From Rhodanobacter sp. C03 (GTDB lineage: Bacteria; Pseudomonadota; Gammaproteobacteria; Xanthomonadales; Rhodanobacteraceae): DNA of 64,000 nt. Positions 15,568 to 24,975 of this stretch are shown here, one piece after another; the stretch's first letter is position 1, and every line of letters begins with the position of its first letter. The DNA lies in NCBI RefSeq assembly GCF_002001175.1, contig NZ_MUNT01000005.1, positions 62,001 through 126,000 of the forward strand. Direction: 5' to 3'. The notes under the pieces are model-generated. The model had not been told where the DNA came from. It made no database searches and saw only the letters and a list, made by a program, of their open reading frames with translations. The position numbers and the translations under genes were made by a program.

Positions 15568-17316
15568 ATGGAGAGGCTCGTCACAATACCGGTATCAGGT
15601 CGCCTCTGGCGGTCATGGTGCGGTTTTGTGCTCGGGCTGCTCTGGCTCGGTCTCGCCCATGCTGCCAGCCCGCTGAATGGCGCCTGGCGTGAAGTCCATA
15701 TCGGCGACACCCCGCAAACCGTGCTGAACGAGTACCACGACGGCTTGCTGCAGACGTTCAATCCATCCCTGCTGGAACGGTTTCCGCATAGCGCACAGGG
15801 CAGCTGGGTGGTCATCGCGCCGCAGCCACCGTGGGACAACGGCGAACGCGTGCTGACGATCTACCCGCCCCCACTGGGTGCGGTCACGGTGTACAGCCAC
15901 GACCAGACCCAGACACTGGCGCTGGATGATTTCAGTGCGCCCACCCACGGTCATGGCCGACTGGCCTGGCGCGTACCCGCCAGCCAGGCTGGCTCGGAGC
16001 CGATCCTGTTGAAGTTCGAGCCGGCGGAAACACTGAGTGCGCCAGTGCGTTTCCGCCTGCTGCCGTGGAGCGACTACCTGCAGCAGGATGCGCAGTGGCT
16101 GGTGTTCGCCAGTGCCTGTTTCGCGGTGATGCTCGCGATGGTGCTGATGGCCTTGTGCTTTGCACTGATGCTGCGCGATGTCACGTATGCCTGGTACGCC
16201 GGCTACGTGGTCTGTTACGCGCTGATCCAGGGTATCCAGACCGGCTTCCTGTTCCACCCGCTGGAATGGGAATGGCTGTCCGGCAACATCGTGCTGGCTG
16301 GTACGACTGCGGTCGCACTGTCGGTATCGTTCGCTGCGCTGTTCATGATGCGCTTCTGCGAACTGCGGCGTTACGCACCGTTGTTGCGAGTGCCGATCAT
16401 GGCGCTTTCCGTCGGCATGATCCAGCTGGTTCTGATGCGCTGCAGCCAGATCCCGTTGCTGATCGAGGTGGCGCAGGTCCTGCTCAATCCACTCTTGATG
16501 ATCGGCGCGGCACTGCTGCTGATTGCTTCGGTCGTCGCCGCCGCGCGTGGGTCACGCCAGGCATGGTTTTTCCTGGGTGGCTGGACGCCGCTGCTGCTGC
16601 TCACCGCGATGACCAGCGCGCAGGCCAACGGTGCGCTGCCCCAGCTGGACTGGCTCAACGATGCCAGTCTGGCTGGCGGAGCATTCGAAGCGGTGGTGCT
16701 GTCACTGGGCCTGGCCGACCGCGCCTTGCGACTGCGTCACGATCGCGACAGCGTGCGCGTACTGGCCGACCATGACTCGCTCACCAATGTGCTCAACCGT
16801 CGCGCCTGGAGCGAGCGCGCCAGTGCGTTGCTGGCCAGCGATCCGTCGCGGCCGGTCGCCCTGCTGTTTCTCGATCTCGACCATTTCAAGCTGCTGAACG
16901 ATTACCAGGGCCACAACACCGGTGATCGTGCCCTGGTCGCGGTGGCCAAGGCACTCGGCGCGGAATTGCGCCCGAACGATCTGCTCGGTCGTTTCGGTGG
17001 CGAGGAGTTCACCGCCCTGCTCGACGATGCCACCGCGGTGCAGGCGATGCAGGTGGCCACCCGGTTGTGCCGGCGCGTGCACCGGCTGGAAATCCCGGTG
17101 AGCCGCGAAGCGCAGTTGCTCAGCATCAGCATCGGCATCGCCATGCGGCAGGAAGGCGACGACCTGGAGTCACTGGTCGAGCGCGCCGACCATGCCATGT
17201 ACGACGCCAAGCTCAATGGCCGCAACCGGGTGCGCCTGTTCGACAGCAGCACACCGATAAACGTGTCGTCCGGCCGGCTGCTGCGCGTGGTGGAAACGCG
17301 CGAGCGCGACCGCTGA
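15568..17316 (+). CDS. 7TM sensor diguanylate cyclase (7TMR-DISM + GGDEF)
   Basis: A 582-residue membrane sensor that makes cyclic di-GMP from two GTP. It has a signal peptide (to about 32, LGLAHAA) and a periplasmic jelly-roll-like 7TMR-DISM domain (about 35-165). Seven membrane helices (about 175-375) and a GGDEF domain (about 410-560) follow. The active-site motif is GGEEF (G477-F481). The inhibitory I-site RxxD is present as RPND (R468-D471), five residues before GGEEF, so product feedback is likely. ATG 15568 follows GGGGAAGG. It converges on the E1 gene with only 18 bp between stops. Confidence 0.93.
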   Translation: MERLVTIPVSGRLWRSWCGFVLGLLWLGLAHAASPLNGAWREVHIGDTPQTVLNEYHDGLLQTFNPSLLERFPHSAQGSWVVIAPQPPWDNGERVLTIYPPPLGAVTVYSHDQTQTLALDDFSAPTHGHGRLAWRVPASQAGSEPILLKFEPAETLSAPVRFRLLPWSDYLQQDAQWLVFASACFAVMLAMVLMALCFALMLRDVTYAWYAGYVVCYALIQGIQTGFLFHPLEWEWLSGNIVLAGTTAVALSVSFAALFMMRFCELRRYAPLLRVPIMALSVGMIQLVLMRCSQIPLLIEVAQVLLNPLLMIGAALLLIASVVAAARGSRQAWFFLGGWTPLLLLTAMTSAQANGALPQLDWLNDASLAGGAFEAVVLSLGLADRALRLRHDRDSVRVLADHDSLTNVLNRRAWSERASALLASDPSRPVALLFLDLDHFKLLNDYQGHNTGDRALVAVAKALGAELRPNDLLGRFGGEEFTALLDDATAVQAMQVATRLCRRVHRLEIPVSREAQLLSISIGIAMRQEGDDLESLVERADHAMYDAKLNGRNRVRLFDSSTPINVSSGRLLRVVETRERDR

Positions 17317-17334
17317 TCCTGCCAGACACCTCGT

Positions 17335-19605
17335 TCAGCGCGAGGCCAGTTCGCGCGCCGCCGCAACCACCTCAGCCTCTCCGGGCAATACCAGCAGCGC
17401 AGCGCCGGCCAGTGGCGTGAAGGTGTCGGCACCGACCACCCGTTGCATCGGCGTGGCGCCGCAACCGCCCTCGACGATCGCCGTGATCACGCCCTCGCCC
17501 ACACCGGCACTCTTACGCCCTTCGTCGAGCACCAGAATGCGCTTGGCGGTCTTCGCCTGCGCAGCGATAAACGCATTGTTGAGCGGCGCCAGCCAGCGCA
17601 GGTCGACCACGCGCACCTGCCAGCCGTGGTTCTTCTCGATCGTGCGTGCCGCGCGCAGCGCCATCGGCACACCGTTGCCGAACGTGAACACCACCAAGTC
17701 GTTCGCCGCTTCGTTGTAGACGCGCCCCTCACCCAGCGTCATCGCCTGATCCAGTGCCGGGTACTCGAACTGCCACTGGCCGTCGCCGGCCTCGTGCAGA
17801 TCCTTGGTCATGTACAGCGCGATCGGTTCGAGGAACGCGCAGACGCGGCCATCGACTTTCGCCAGCGCCATCAGCGTGCGCAGCATCATCGCCGCATCGT
17901 CGCCGCGGCTGGGACAGCCGACGACCAGACCCGGGATATCACGCAGCGCGGTGATCGAGTTGTCGTTGTGGAAATGGCCACCGAAACCCTTCTGGTAGCC
18001 GAGCGAAGCCACGCGCATCACCATCGGGTTGCGGTACTGGTCGTTGGAGAAGAACTGCAGCGACGCCGCCTCGCCGCGGATCTGGTCGCAAGCGTTGTGG
18101 AAATACGCCAGGTACTGGATCTCGGGCATCGGCAGCATGCCCATGTTGGCGTAGCCCTGGGCCAGGCCGAGGATCATTGTCTCGTCCAGCAGCGTGTTGA
18201 ACACGCGGCTGCCCTTGAAGGTCTTGTTGAGGCCCTTGGTGACGGTATACACGCCACCCTTCTGCGCCACGTCCTCGCCGAACAGCAGCGCCTGCGGATA
18301 TTTCGCCAGCAAGTCATGCAGGGTCTGGCCGATCTGGATGGCCAGGTGCCGCGGCGGAAGATTCTCCGGCAACTTCGCCTCGCCGCCGAATACCGCGAGA
18401 CGCTTCTCAGCGTAGTCCGCACGGGTGGCTTCGGCTTTCACGGCCACCGGGGAGTACGGGGCCAACGGCCTCATCACATCTTCCAGCGAAGTCAGCCGAT
18501 GCCGCGAATCCGCCTCCTCGGCCGCAGCGAAGCAGCGCTTGCGGGTGGCTTCGTACAGATTCAGCAGCTCGTCCTTCGAGTACAAACCGGACTCCAGTGC
18601 GATGCCGGCCGAACGCAGCAGCGGATCGCTCGCCTCTACTGTGAACAGTTCCTCGATGCTGCGCCACTCGATCTCGAAATCGGTGCCGGCATGCCCTGTC
18701 ACGCGAGTGGTCTTCAGATGCAGGAAGGTGGGGCGACGCGTCGTCCGGCAATGCTGCACCGCGCGCTGCACCTGTGCGTAGCCTGCAGCCAGATCGAGGC
18801 CATCGGCGAAGAAGTAGTCCAGGTTGGAACGCTGCTGGAAATTGCTGGCGACCCAGCCGTTCGGCGTCTTCACCGAGATGCCGATACCGTTGTCCTCGCA
18901 CACGAACAACACCGGCGCCGGCAGCTTCTGGTACGCCGTCCACGCGGCGGCGTTGAACGCGGTCTGCGCAGTGGCATGGTTGCTGGAGGCATCACCGAAC
19001 GAGCAGATCGTGATCGAGTCATCCGGAATCGGCAGCTGGTGGCCGATCCGTCGCGCCTGCTCGATCGCCACTGCGGTACCCAATGCCTTGGGCAGATGCG
19101 AGGCGATCGTCGAGGTTTGCGGCAACACCCACAACGGCTTGCTTCCCCATACCTTGTGGCGGCCACCGGAGGCGGGATCGTCCTTGCTGGCGGCAAAGCT
19201 CAGCGCCGAATCCATCACCGCATCCATCCCCGGCAACTTGCGGAAACGTTCGGCCATGAAGCCACCGCTGCGGTAATGCAGGAAGGCCGGATCGGTGTGA
19301 CGCGTGAGCCGAGCCACCATCGCGTTGCCCTCGTGCCCGCTGGAGCCGATTGTGTAGAACACCTTGTTCTGCACGCGCAGCACGCGTGCCATCAAGTCAA
19401 GGTGACGCGAGATCAGCTGTGATTCCAGCAACTCGCGAAAGCCGCGTGCGTCGAGCGCACTGCCCGGCAACACCGCTTCATCATCGCGCGGCGTCGCGCG
19501 CACATCGCCATGCCACAACTGCACGAACTCGATGAAGTTCTGATCGACGATCTCGGCACGGTTGAATCCCTTGTGACGGGCGCTGATGGCAAACGGAATG
19601 GACAT
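17335..19605 (-). CDS. Fused alpha/beta thiamine-diphosphate 2-oxoacid dehydrogenase E1 component
   Basis: A single 756-residue chain joining both halves of a heterotetrameric-type E1. The alpha-like half (about 30-400) carries the ThDP/Mg region GDASSNH...EDNGIGIS, with Ala in place of the second Gly of the usual GDG. The beta-like half (about 430-755) has LLFGEDVAQKGGVY, MPEIQYLAYF and GCPSRGDDAAMML. It decarboxylates a 2-oxoacid, probably branched-chain, and passes the acyl group to an E2 lipoyl partner. No E2 or E3 gene is adjacent. ATG 19605 (MSIPFAISARHKG) is preferred over 19686, which would run into the REPIN. Substrate is uncertain. Confidence 0.88.
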   Translation of the reverse strand: MSIPFAISARHKGFNRAEIVDQNFIEFVQLWHGDVRATPRDDEAVLPGSALDARGFRELLESQLISRHLDLMARVLRVQNKVFYTIGSSGHEGNAMVARLTRHTDPAFLHYRSGGFMAERFRKLPGMDAVMDSALSFAASKDDPASGGRHKVWGSKPLWVLPQTSTIASHLPKALGTAVAIEQARRIGHQLPIPDDSITICSFGDASSNHATAQTAFNAAAWTAYQKLPAPVLFVCEDNGIGISVKTPNGWVASNFQQRSNLDYFFADGLDLAAGYAQVQRAVQHCRTTRRPTFLHLKTTRVTGHAGTDFEIEWRSIEELFTVEASDPLLRSAGIALESGLYSKDELLNLYEATRKRCFAAAEEADSRHRLTSLEDVMRPLAPYSPVAVKAEATRADYAEKRLAVFGGEAKLPENLPPRHLAIQIGQTLHDLLAKYPQALLFGEDVAQKGGVYTVTKGLNKTFKGSRVFNTLLDETMILGLAQGYANMGMLPMPEIQYLAYFHNACDQIRGEAASLQFFSNDQYRNPMVMRVASLGYQKGFGGHFHNDNSITALRDIPGLVVGCPSRGDDAAMMLRTLMALAKVDGRVCAFLEPIALYMTKDLHEAGDGQWQFEYPALDQAMTLGEGRVYNEAANDLVVFTFGNGVPMALRAARTIEKNHGWQVRVVDLRWLAPLNNAFIAAQAKTAKRILVLDEGRKSAGVGEGVITAIVEGGCGATPMQRVVGADTFTPLAGAALLVLPGEAEVVAAARELASR

Positions 19606-19646
19606 GGTGGTTATCGCTTGGATGAATTGGGAAATATGGCGTCTGT

Positions 19647-19723
19647 GTAGGAGTGGCTTCAGCCGCGACCGCTCTTGCCTCAGCATCGAGCTCCGTCCTG
19701 ATCGCGGCTGAAGCCGCTCCTAC
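19647..19723. repeat. REPIN (paired REP palindromes), copy 1
   Basis: Two inverted arms of about 23 nt, GTAGGAGTGGCTTCAGCCGC... (19647-19669) and ...GCGGCTGAAGCCGCTCCTAC (19701-19723), each itself containing the hairpin GGCTTCAGCC or its complement. The copy lies between the E1 gene and the GST gene. Confidence 0.85.
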
Positions 19724-19727
19724 AAAA

Positions 19728-20330
19728 TCAATGTTGCATCGGGGTATGGCCAGGCTGTGCCTGCACACGCGCAAGCCATGCACGAATGTTCGGGAACACG
19801 GACAAATCGAAACCGCCGTCGCCGGCGCAATGGGTATACGCATACAACGCGATGTCGGCGATGCCATAACGCTCACCGACAAACCATTCGCGTCCGGTCA
19901 GATGCTGTTCCATCACCGCCAGCACCTGCACGCCTCGCTGCAACAGCACCGGCACCTCGGCCTGACGCGGATGATCGGGCGGCAGCCAGCCGCGGATGAA
20001 GCGTGCCACCGCGATGCATGGCTCATGGCTGTACTGCTCGAAGAACAGCCATTGCAGCGTCTGTGCGCGCAACCAGCGGTCATCGGGAAGCCATGCCGTG
20101 CCCTCGGCAAGGTAGCAAAGAATCGCGTCGGACTCGGCCAGCCGACGGCCATCCTCCAGCTCCAGCAAGGGCACCTTGCCGTTGGGATTTTTCGCCAGAT
20201 AGGCGGCGGTGCGTGTTTCACCATGCGCGCTGTCGATATCCACCCAGCGATAGGCATGGCCGAGTTGATCGAGCAGCAACTGCAGCTTGTAGCAGTTGCC
20301 GGAAGCGCGCATGCCGTAAATCGTGATCAT
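19728..20330 (-). CDS. Glutathione S-transferase family protein
   Basis: A 200-residue GST. The N-terminal thioredoxin-like domain (about 1-80) has MITIYGMRASGNCYK, the cis-proline segment NPNGKVPLLEL, and the glutathione-contacting ES in RLAESDAI. The C-terminal helical domain includes ERYGIADIALYAYTH, the N-capping-box/hydrophobic staple region. It conjugates or reduces with glutathione in the cytosol; the substrate is unknown. ATG 20330 overlaps the stop of the upstream nucleotidyltransferase-fold gene by four bases (ATGA), so the two are translationally coupled. Confidence 0.88.
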   Translation of the reverse strand: MITIYGMRASGNCYKLQLLLDQLGHAYRWVDIDSAHGETRTAAYLAKNPNGKVPLLELEDGRRLAESDAILCYLAEGTAWLPDDRWLRAQTLQWLFFEQYSHEPCIAVARFIRGWLPPDHPRQAEVPVLLQRGVQVLAVMEQHLTGREWFVGERYGIADIALYAYTHCAGDGGFDLSVFPNIRAWLARVQAQPGHTPMQH

Positions 20331-20848
20331 TCCACATTCCCACCAAGCAGTTTCAGTTGCTCCGCGCGCCGCTGGTCCTTGGAACGTCCAAAACTTTCCA
20401 GGACGCGCACCTGTTCCGCGACGACAGGGATCGGCACCGCGAAGCCGCCAAACTCCGCCATGATGATCCCGCTGATCCGCACCGGCTCCCAGCCACGTGC
20501 GCTGAAGCATTCGAGGTCACCCATCACCTCGACCGGCAGTCCGGGAAAGCCGTAGCGCGCAAAGTGCGAGCGGAATCGGCCGCCATCCGCCGGCACATGC
20601 ATGCCGTCCCGACGTTCGCACCAGCAGCCAGCCAGGGTTTCCGCATCGCGGGCACTCGTCAATACATCGAGGTCAGCCACCGTTACATCCGCACCGGCCA
20701 GCCATGCCGCGGCGCTGCCGACCAGCGTCCACGCATCACGACAAACCCGACGCAGGTCCGGCACGACGGCCGCAAGCACCTGAGCCATCGCAGCCGCCGT
20801 AGCGTCGGTTCCGGATGGCGTCCTGGCTTCACGCGGCGCGGCGACCAT
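20327..20848 (-). CDS. Nucleotidyltransferase-fold protein, function unknown
   Basis: A 173-residue protein. The segment LVGSAAAWLAGADVTVADLD contains a GS...DxD-like pattern (V-A-D-L-D-V) typical of polymerase-beta/aminoglycoside nucleotidyltransferase folds. Later acidic residues (LPVEVMGDLE) could complete a metal site. It might transfer nucleotides to a small molecule or protein, or be inactive; no substrate can be proposed. ATG 20848 begins nine bases after the gcdH stop, and the stop overlaps the GST start, so gcdH, this gene and GST look like one operon. The fold call is tentative. Confidence 0.65.
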   Translation of the reverse strand: MVAAPREARTPSGTDATAAAMAQVLAAVVPDLRRVCRDAWTLVGSAAAWLAGADVTVADLDVLTSARDAETLAGCWCERRDGMHVPADGGRFRSHFARYGFPGLPVEVMGDLECFSARGWEPVRISGIIMAEFGGFAVPIPVVAEQVRVLESFGRSKDQRRAEQLKLLGGNVE

Positions 20849-20857
20849 CGAGACGAC

Positions 20858-22027
20858 TCAGAATGCGTTGATGCCGGTCAGCTCGCGGCCGACCACCAGC
20901 TCGTGCACGGTCTCGGTGCCTTCATAGGTGATCACCGATTCCAGGTTCAGCGCATGGCGGATCGCGCCGTGCTCGGTGGTGATGCCGGCGGCGCCGAGGA
21001 TGTCACGGCACTGGCGGGCGATGTCGATCGCCATGCGGCAGTTGTTCCACTTCGCCAGCGACACCTGGGTCGGCTGCATCTTGCCGGCATCCTTCAGGCG
21101 CCCGAGCTGCAGCGATATCAGCTGCGCGCCGGTGATGCGCCGGGCCATGTCGGCCATCTTCAGCTGCACCGCCTGATTGGACGCGAGCGGACGACCGAAC
21201 AGGATGCGCTCCTTCGTGTAATCCAGCACTTCCTTAAGGCACGCCTGCGCAGCACCGATCGGGCCCCAGGTAATGCCGTAACGCGCCTGCGTGAGGCAGC
21301 CCAGCGGACCCTTCAAGCCCTTCACGTTCGGCAGTCGCGCGCTGTCCGGCACGCGCACGTTGTCGAAGAACAGCGCGCTGGTGACCGAGGCGCGCAGGCT
21401 CATCTTCTTGTGGATTTCCTGCGCCTTGAAGCCGGCGCTGTCGGTCGGCACGACGAAGCCCTGGATGCCATCCTCGGTCTGCGCCCACACGATCGCGATC
21501 TGCGCCAGGTTGCCGTTGGTGATCCACATCTTGGCGCCGTTGATGACCCAGTCGCCGCCGTCCTTCTTCGCGTTCGTCTTCATGTTGGCCGGATCGGAGC
21601 CGCCATGCGGCTCGGTCAGGCCGAAGCAGCCGATCACTTCGCCGGCCGACATCCGTGGCAGGTACTGTTTCTTCTGCTCTTCGCTGCCGTAGGCATAGAT
21701 CGGATACATGCACAGCGAGCTCTGCACCGACGCGAAGCTGCGCAGGCCGGAATCGCCGCGCTCCAGTTCCTGGCAGATCAGGCCGTAGCTGACCCCGTTC
21801 ATGCCGGCGCCGCCGTATTCCTCCGGAATCGTCGCGCCGAGCAGGCCGAGACCGGCGATCTCCGGAATCAGCTCGGTCGGAAAACGGCCCTGATCGAAGC
21901 AGTCGCCGATGATCGGCAACACGCGTTCGTCGACGAAGCGACCCACGGAGTCCTGCACCATGCGCTCCTCGTCGGTGAGCAGCGAGCGGACATCGTAAAG
22001 ATCGAGCGGATTCAGACTGACAGCCAT
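20858..22027 (-). CDS. gcdH: Glutaryl-CoA dehydrogenase
   Basis: A 389-residue acyl-CoA dehydrogenase that oxidises and decarboxylates glutaryl-CoA to crotonyl-CoA in lysine and tryptophan breakdown, using FAD. Family landmarks include SFASVQSSLCMYPIY, CFGLTEPHGGSDP, WITNG, GPLGCLTQARYGITWG, and the C-terminal TYEGTETVHELVVGRE, with the catalytic glutamate at 369. These features separate it from butyryl-CoA-type enzymes. ATG 22027 is followed by a normal N terminus; the frame is open further upstream but antisense to the transporter gene. First gene of a likely three-gene unit. Confidence 0.9.
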   Translation of the reverse strand: MAVSLNPLDLYDVRSLLTDEERMVQDSVGRFVDERVLPIIGDCFDQGRFPTELIPEIAGLGLLGATIPEEYGGAGMNGVSYGLICQELERGDSGLRSFASVQSSLCMYPIYAYGSEEQKKQYLPRMSAGEVIGCFGLTEPHGGSDPANMKTNAKKDGGDWVINGAKMWITNGNLAQIAIVWAQTEDGIQGFVVPTDSAGFKAQEIHKKMSLRASVTSALFFDNVRVPDSARLPNVKGLKGPLGCLTQARYGITWGPIGAAQACLKEVLDYTKERILFGRPLASNQAVQLKMADMARRITGAQLISLQLGRLKDAGKMQPTQVSLAKWNNCRMAIDIARQCRDILGAAGITTEHGAIRHALNLESVITYEGTETVHELVVGRELTGINAF

Positions 22028-22144
22028 GGAAGCTCCGGAGGCGGGCGCGTAAAAACCGTTATTGTAGCGCGGGAGCCGGGGGCGCACAGGATCGAGTGCG
22101 GCGACTTCGGACTCCACTGCTCCATTCCCAGGTACCGGAAATCC

Positions 22145-23020
22145 ATGTTCAAAGGTGTACTGCTCGGCTTCATGGCATTCGCGGCGTATGCCCTCAGCGA
22201 CGCCTTCGTGAAGTCGCTGAAAGGCTCGCTGCCGGCCTACGAAGCGGTGTTCTTCGGCGCCGCGCTGGGTTTGTCCGCGCTGCCGCTCATCAAGGCCCGC
22301 GGCGACCGTTGGCGCGAAGTGCTGGTCGCCCAACGCCCGGGCCTGTACCTGGTGCGCGCCGTGGCTGGTGCCGTGGGCAGCATCGCCGCCGTGATCGCCT
22401 TCACCGCGCTGCCGATGGCCGAGGCATTTGCGCTGATCTTCCTGCTGCCGATCTTCGTGACCATTCTGTCCGTGGTGCTGCTGAAGGAACACGTCGGCTG
22501 GCGCCGCTGGTCGGCCGTGGTGGCTGGCTTCATCGGCGTGCTGGTGGTGCTGCGCCCCGGCTTCCGCGCGCTCGGCATCGGGCATCTGGCCGCCATCATC
22601 TGCGGTCTTGCTGGCGCCATCTCGATGATCGCGCTGCGCGTGGCCGGACCGCATGAGAAACGCATCACTCTGTACAGCGCCGGCGTGATCGGCCCGATGT
22701 TGCTCACCGGCGTGCTGATGCTGACGGATTTCCGTTGGCCCAATCTGCCGCAGATTGGCCTGCTGCTCGGTTACGGCCTGCTCGCCGCGCTGGCCGGCGT
22801 GCTGCTGATGGTGGCCACGCAGAAAGCGCCGGCCAATCACGTCGCGCCGACCCAGTACAGCCAGATGCTGTGGGCAGTATTTCTGGGCTACATGCTGTTC
22901 CACGACCAGCTGGACTGGCCGATGGCCGTCGGCATCGCGATCATCCTCGGAGCCGGGTTGTTCACCTTTGTGCGCGAGGAGAAAGTCACCCGCTGGTGGA
23001 AGCGCATGCGGATGGTGTGA
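22145..23020 (+). CDS. DMT superfamily transporter (two EamA domains)
   Basis: A 291-residue inner-membrane protein with about ten predicted membrane helices in two EamA repeats (about 5-135 and 145-280). It begins MFKGVLLGFMAFAAYALSDA and has the usual second-repeat signature APTQYSQMLWAVFLGY. Family members export or import small metabolites; no substrate is evident. ATG 22145 is chosen because it starts the first helix. The gene is divergent from gcdH with 117 bp between and convergent with the nucleotidase gene. Confidence 0.85.
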   Translation: MFKGVLLGFMAFAAYALSDAFVKSLKGSLPAYEAVFFGAALGLSALPLIKARGDRWREVLVAQRPGLYLVRAVAGAVGSIAAVIAFTALPMAEAFALIFLLPIFVTILSVVLLKEHVGWRRWSAVVAGFIGVLVVLRPGFRALGIGHLAAIICGLAGAISMIALRVAGPHEKRITLYSAGVIGPMLLTGVLMLTDFRWPNLPQIGLLLGYGLLAALAGVLLMVATQKAPANHVAPTQYSQMLWAVFLGYMLFHDQLDWPMAVGIAIILGAGLFTFVREEKVTRWWKRMRMV

Positions 23021-23055
23021 GTGCGCTGCCCGCCCAGTCCGCACTGATCACTCTG

Positions 23056-24003
23056 TCAGCGATTGCTCACCCCATGCGGCACATGCCCGGTCGCCACGTG
23101 CTTGCGTGCGGACTCCACGTTCGCCGGCGAGTCGTCAAAGAAAATGTCGGCGCCAAACGCATCGAGGAATGGGCCCTTGTCGCGACCGCCGAGGAACAGG
23201 GCCTCGTCGATACGCACGCCCCACTTGCGCAGAGTGAGGATCACCCGCTTGTGCGCGGGCGCGGAACGCGCGGTAACCAGAGCGGTGCGGATCGGCGAGT
23301 TCTCGGCCGGGAACGCAGCCTGCAGGCGGTGCAAGGCGGTGAGGAAGCCGCGGAACGGGCCAACTGACAGCGGCTCGGCGGCATGTTCGGTTTCGCTGCG
23401 ATGGAAGGCTTCCAGACCTTCCTCGCGCGACACGCGCTCACCTTCGTCGCCGAAGATCACCGCATCGCCGTCGAATGCGATGCGCAGCTGTTCGCTGGCG
23501 CGTGGTGGCGCGGTGCTGGGCAGGATCGTGGCCGCCGCCACGCCTGCGGCGAGCGCGCGGCCGACATCTTCAGCATTGGCGGAAAGGAACAAATCCGCCT
23601 TGAACGGCGCGATGTAGTCGGAGGTCGGCGCGCCGCTGGTGAACGCGGCGCGGCTGATTTCCAGGCCGTAATGCTGGATCGCGTTGAAGATGCGCAGCCC
23701 GGTATCGCCGGAATTGCGCGACAGCAGGATCACCTCGACCGGCGGCACATCGCCGGCCAGCTTGTTCAGGCCGAGCAGCTTCTGCACCAGCGGAAACGCC
23801 ACGCCGGGTTTCAGGATCTCGTTTTCATGATCGATCTGGAACGAGCGATAGGCGTCGAGGCCATCGCGCTCGAACAGCGCATGGCTGTCGCCGAGGTCGA
23901 ACAGCGCGCGCGAGGAGATCGCCACCACAAGCCGCTGGTCGCCAGCAGCAGCTGGATCGTTGGCGTCGGTAGACGAGGGCAGCTTGTTCACGGGTAACGT
24001 CAT
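23056..24003 (-). CDS. 5'-nucleotidase (PF06189-type)
   Basis: A 315-residue cytosolic nucleotidase of the family related to NT5C1, removing 5'-phosphate from nucleoside monophosphates. Landmarks are LVVAISSRALFDL near the N terminus, VILLSRNSGDTGLRIFNAIQ, RIAFDGDAVIFGDEGE (a DxD-type acidic motif) and FLGGRDKGPFL with FFDDSP near the end, in keeping with a HAD-like core. ATG 24003 is favoured; a TTG at 24033 is the alternative. It lies 48 bp after the nadK stop in the same direction, so the two may form a nucleotide-metabolism operon. Confidence 0.85.
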   Translation of the reverse strand: MTLPVNKLPSSTDANDPAAAGDQRLVVAISSRALFDLGDSHALFERDGLDAYRSFQIDHENEILKPGVAFPLVQKLLGLNKLAGDVPPVEVILLSRNSGDTGLRIFNAIQHYGLEISRAAFTSGAPTSDYIAPFKADLFLSANAEDVGRALAAGVAAATILPSTAPPRASEQLRIAFDGDAVIFGDEGERVSREEGLEAFHRSETEHAAEPLSVGPFRGFLTALHRLQAAFPAENSPIRTALVTARSAPAHKRVILTLRKWGVRIDEALFLGGRDKGPFLDAFGADIFFDDSPANVESARKHVATGHVPHGVSNR

Positions 24004-24051
24004 GCGGATCGATGATGGATCGTTGCCGATCAATCTAGCACGCAGCCAGTT

Positions 24052-24813
24052 TCATTCCGCCGCGAACTGCTCATCGAGGATACGTTGTTCGAGGTTGTGT
24101 TCCGGATCAAACAGCAGCCGCACGCCCTGTCCGCCGGACTGCCGGATCGATACGGTTTGCACGTCACGCACTTCATGGAAATCGGCGGTGGCGCTGACCG
24201 GACGCTTGGCTGGATCGAGCACGCGCAGGATGACTTCGGTGCGATGCGGCAGGATCGCACCGCGCCAGCGGCGTGGACGGAACGGGCTGATCGGAGTGAG
24301 CGCCAGCACGTTCGCGTCCAGCGGCAGGATCGGCCCATGCGCGGACAGGTTGTAGGCGGTAGAGCCGGCCGGGGTAGATACCAGGATGCCATCGCAGACC
24401 AGGGTCGCCAGCTTCACGATGTCGTTGAGCTGCACTTCCAGATGGGCGGCTTGATTGCTCTGACGCAACAACGACACCTCGTTGAACGCCAGCGCCGTGT
24501 GTTCATTGCCGGCCGCATCGATGACCTGCATCTGCAGCGGAAACAGCGAAGCGGTGTGCGCGCGTGCGACTCGTTCCGGCAAACCGTCGAGCTTGTGCTT
24601 GTTCATCAGGAAGCCGACCCGGCCCAGCTTCATGCCATAGACCGGCACTTCCAGTGCCCGGTACGCATGCAGGGTGCGCAACATGAAACCGTCGCCGCCC
24701 AGCGCCACGATCAGCTCGGCCTGCTCGGGCGACACATCGCCGTAACGGTCCACCAGTTTGCGTCGCGCCTGCTGGGCAACGCTGGTATCGCTGGCGACGA
24801 AGGCGAAGCGCAT
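24052..24813 (-). CDS. nadK: NAD kinase
   Basis: A 253-residue ATP-NAD kinase that phosphorylates NAD to NADP. The diglycine motif reads ALGGDGFML, with the catalytic-loop aspartate. The second signature is NEVSLLRQ, followed by [24 protein letters not shown]. It is slightly shorter than E. coli NadK, as is usual in Xanthomonadales. ATG 24813 fits the family N terminus (MRFAFVASD). A REPIN separates it from gdhB upstream. Confidence 0.95.
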   Translation of the reverse strand: MRFAFVASDTSVAQQARRKLVDRYGDVSPEQAELIVALGGDGFMLRTLHAYRALEVPVYGMKLGRVGFLMNKHKLDGLPERVARAHTASLFPLQMQVIDAAGNEHTALAFNEVSLLRQSNQAAHLEVQLNDIVKLATLVCDGILVSTPAGSTAYNLSAHGPILPLDANVLALTPISPFRPRRWRGAILPHRTEVILRVLDPAKRPVSATADFHEVRDVQTVSIRQSGGQGVRLLFDPEHNLEQRILDEQFAAE

Positions 24814-24887
24814 ACGTGGAAACCCGACGAAAAGGTCAGGTCAGATTACCCGATTTCCGCGGCAGCGCCTTCTGTACGCCGGAGCCT

Positions 24888-24965
24888 GCAGGAGCGGCTT
24901 CAGCCGCGATGCTTTTGATCCAATCCGGGGAAACCAAAAAGCATCGCGGCTGAAGCCGCTCCTAC
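24888..24965. repeat. REPIN, copy 2
   Basis: Arms GCAGGAGCGGCTTCAGCCGC... (24888 onward) and ...GCGGCTGAAGCCGCTCCTAC (ending 24965), spaced by about 30 nt. It lies between gdhB and nadK, 10 bp from the gdhB stop. Confidence 0.87.
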
Positions 24966-24975
24966 ATAGGTTGAC

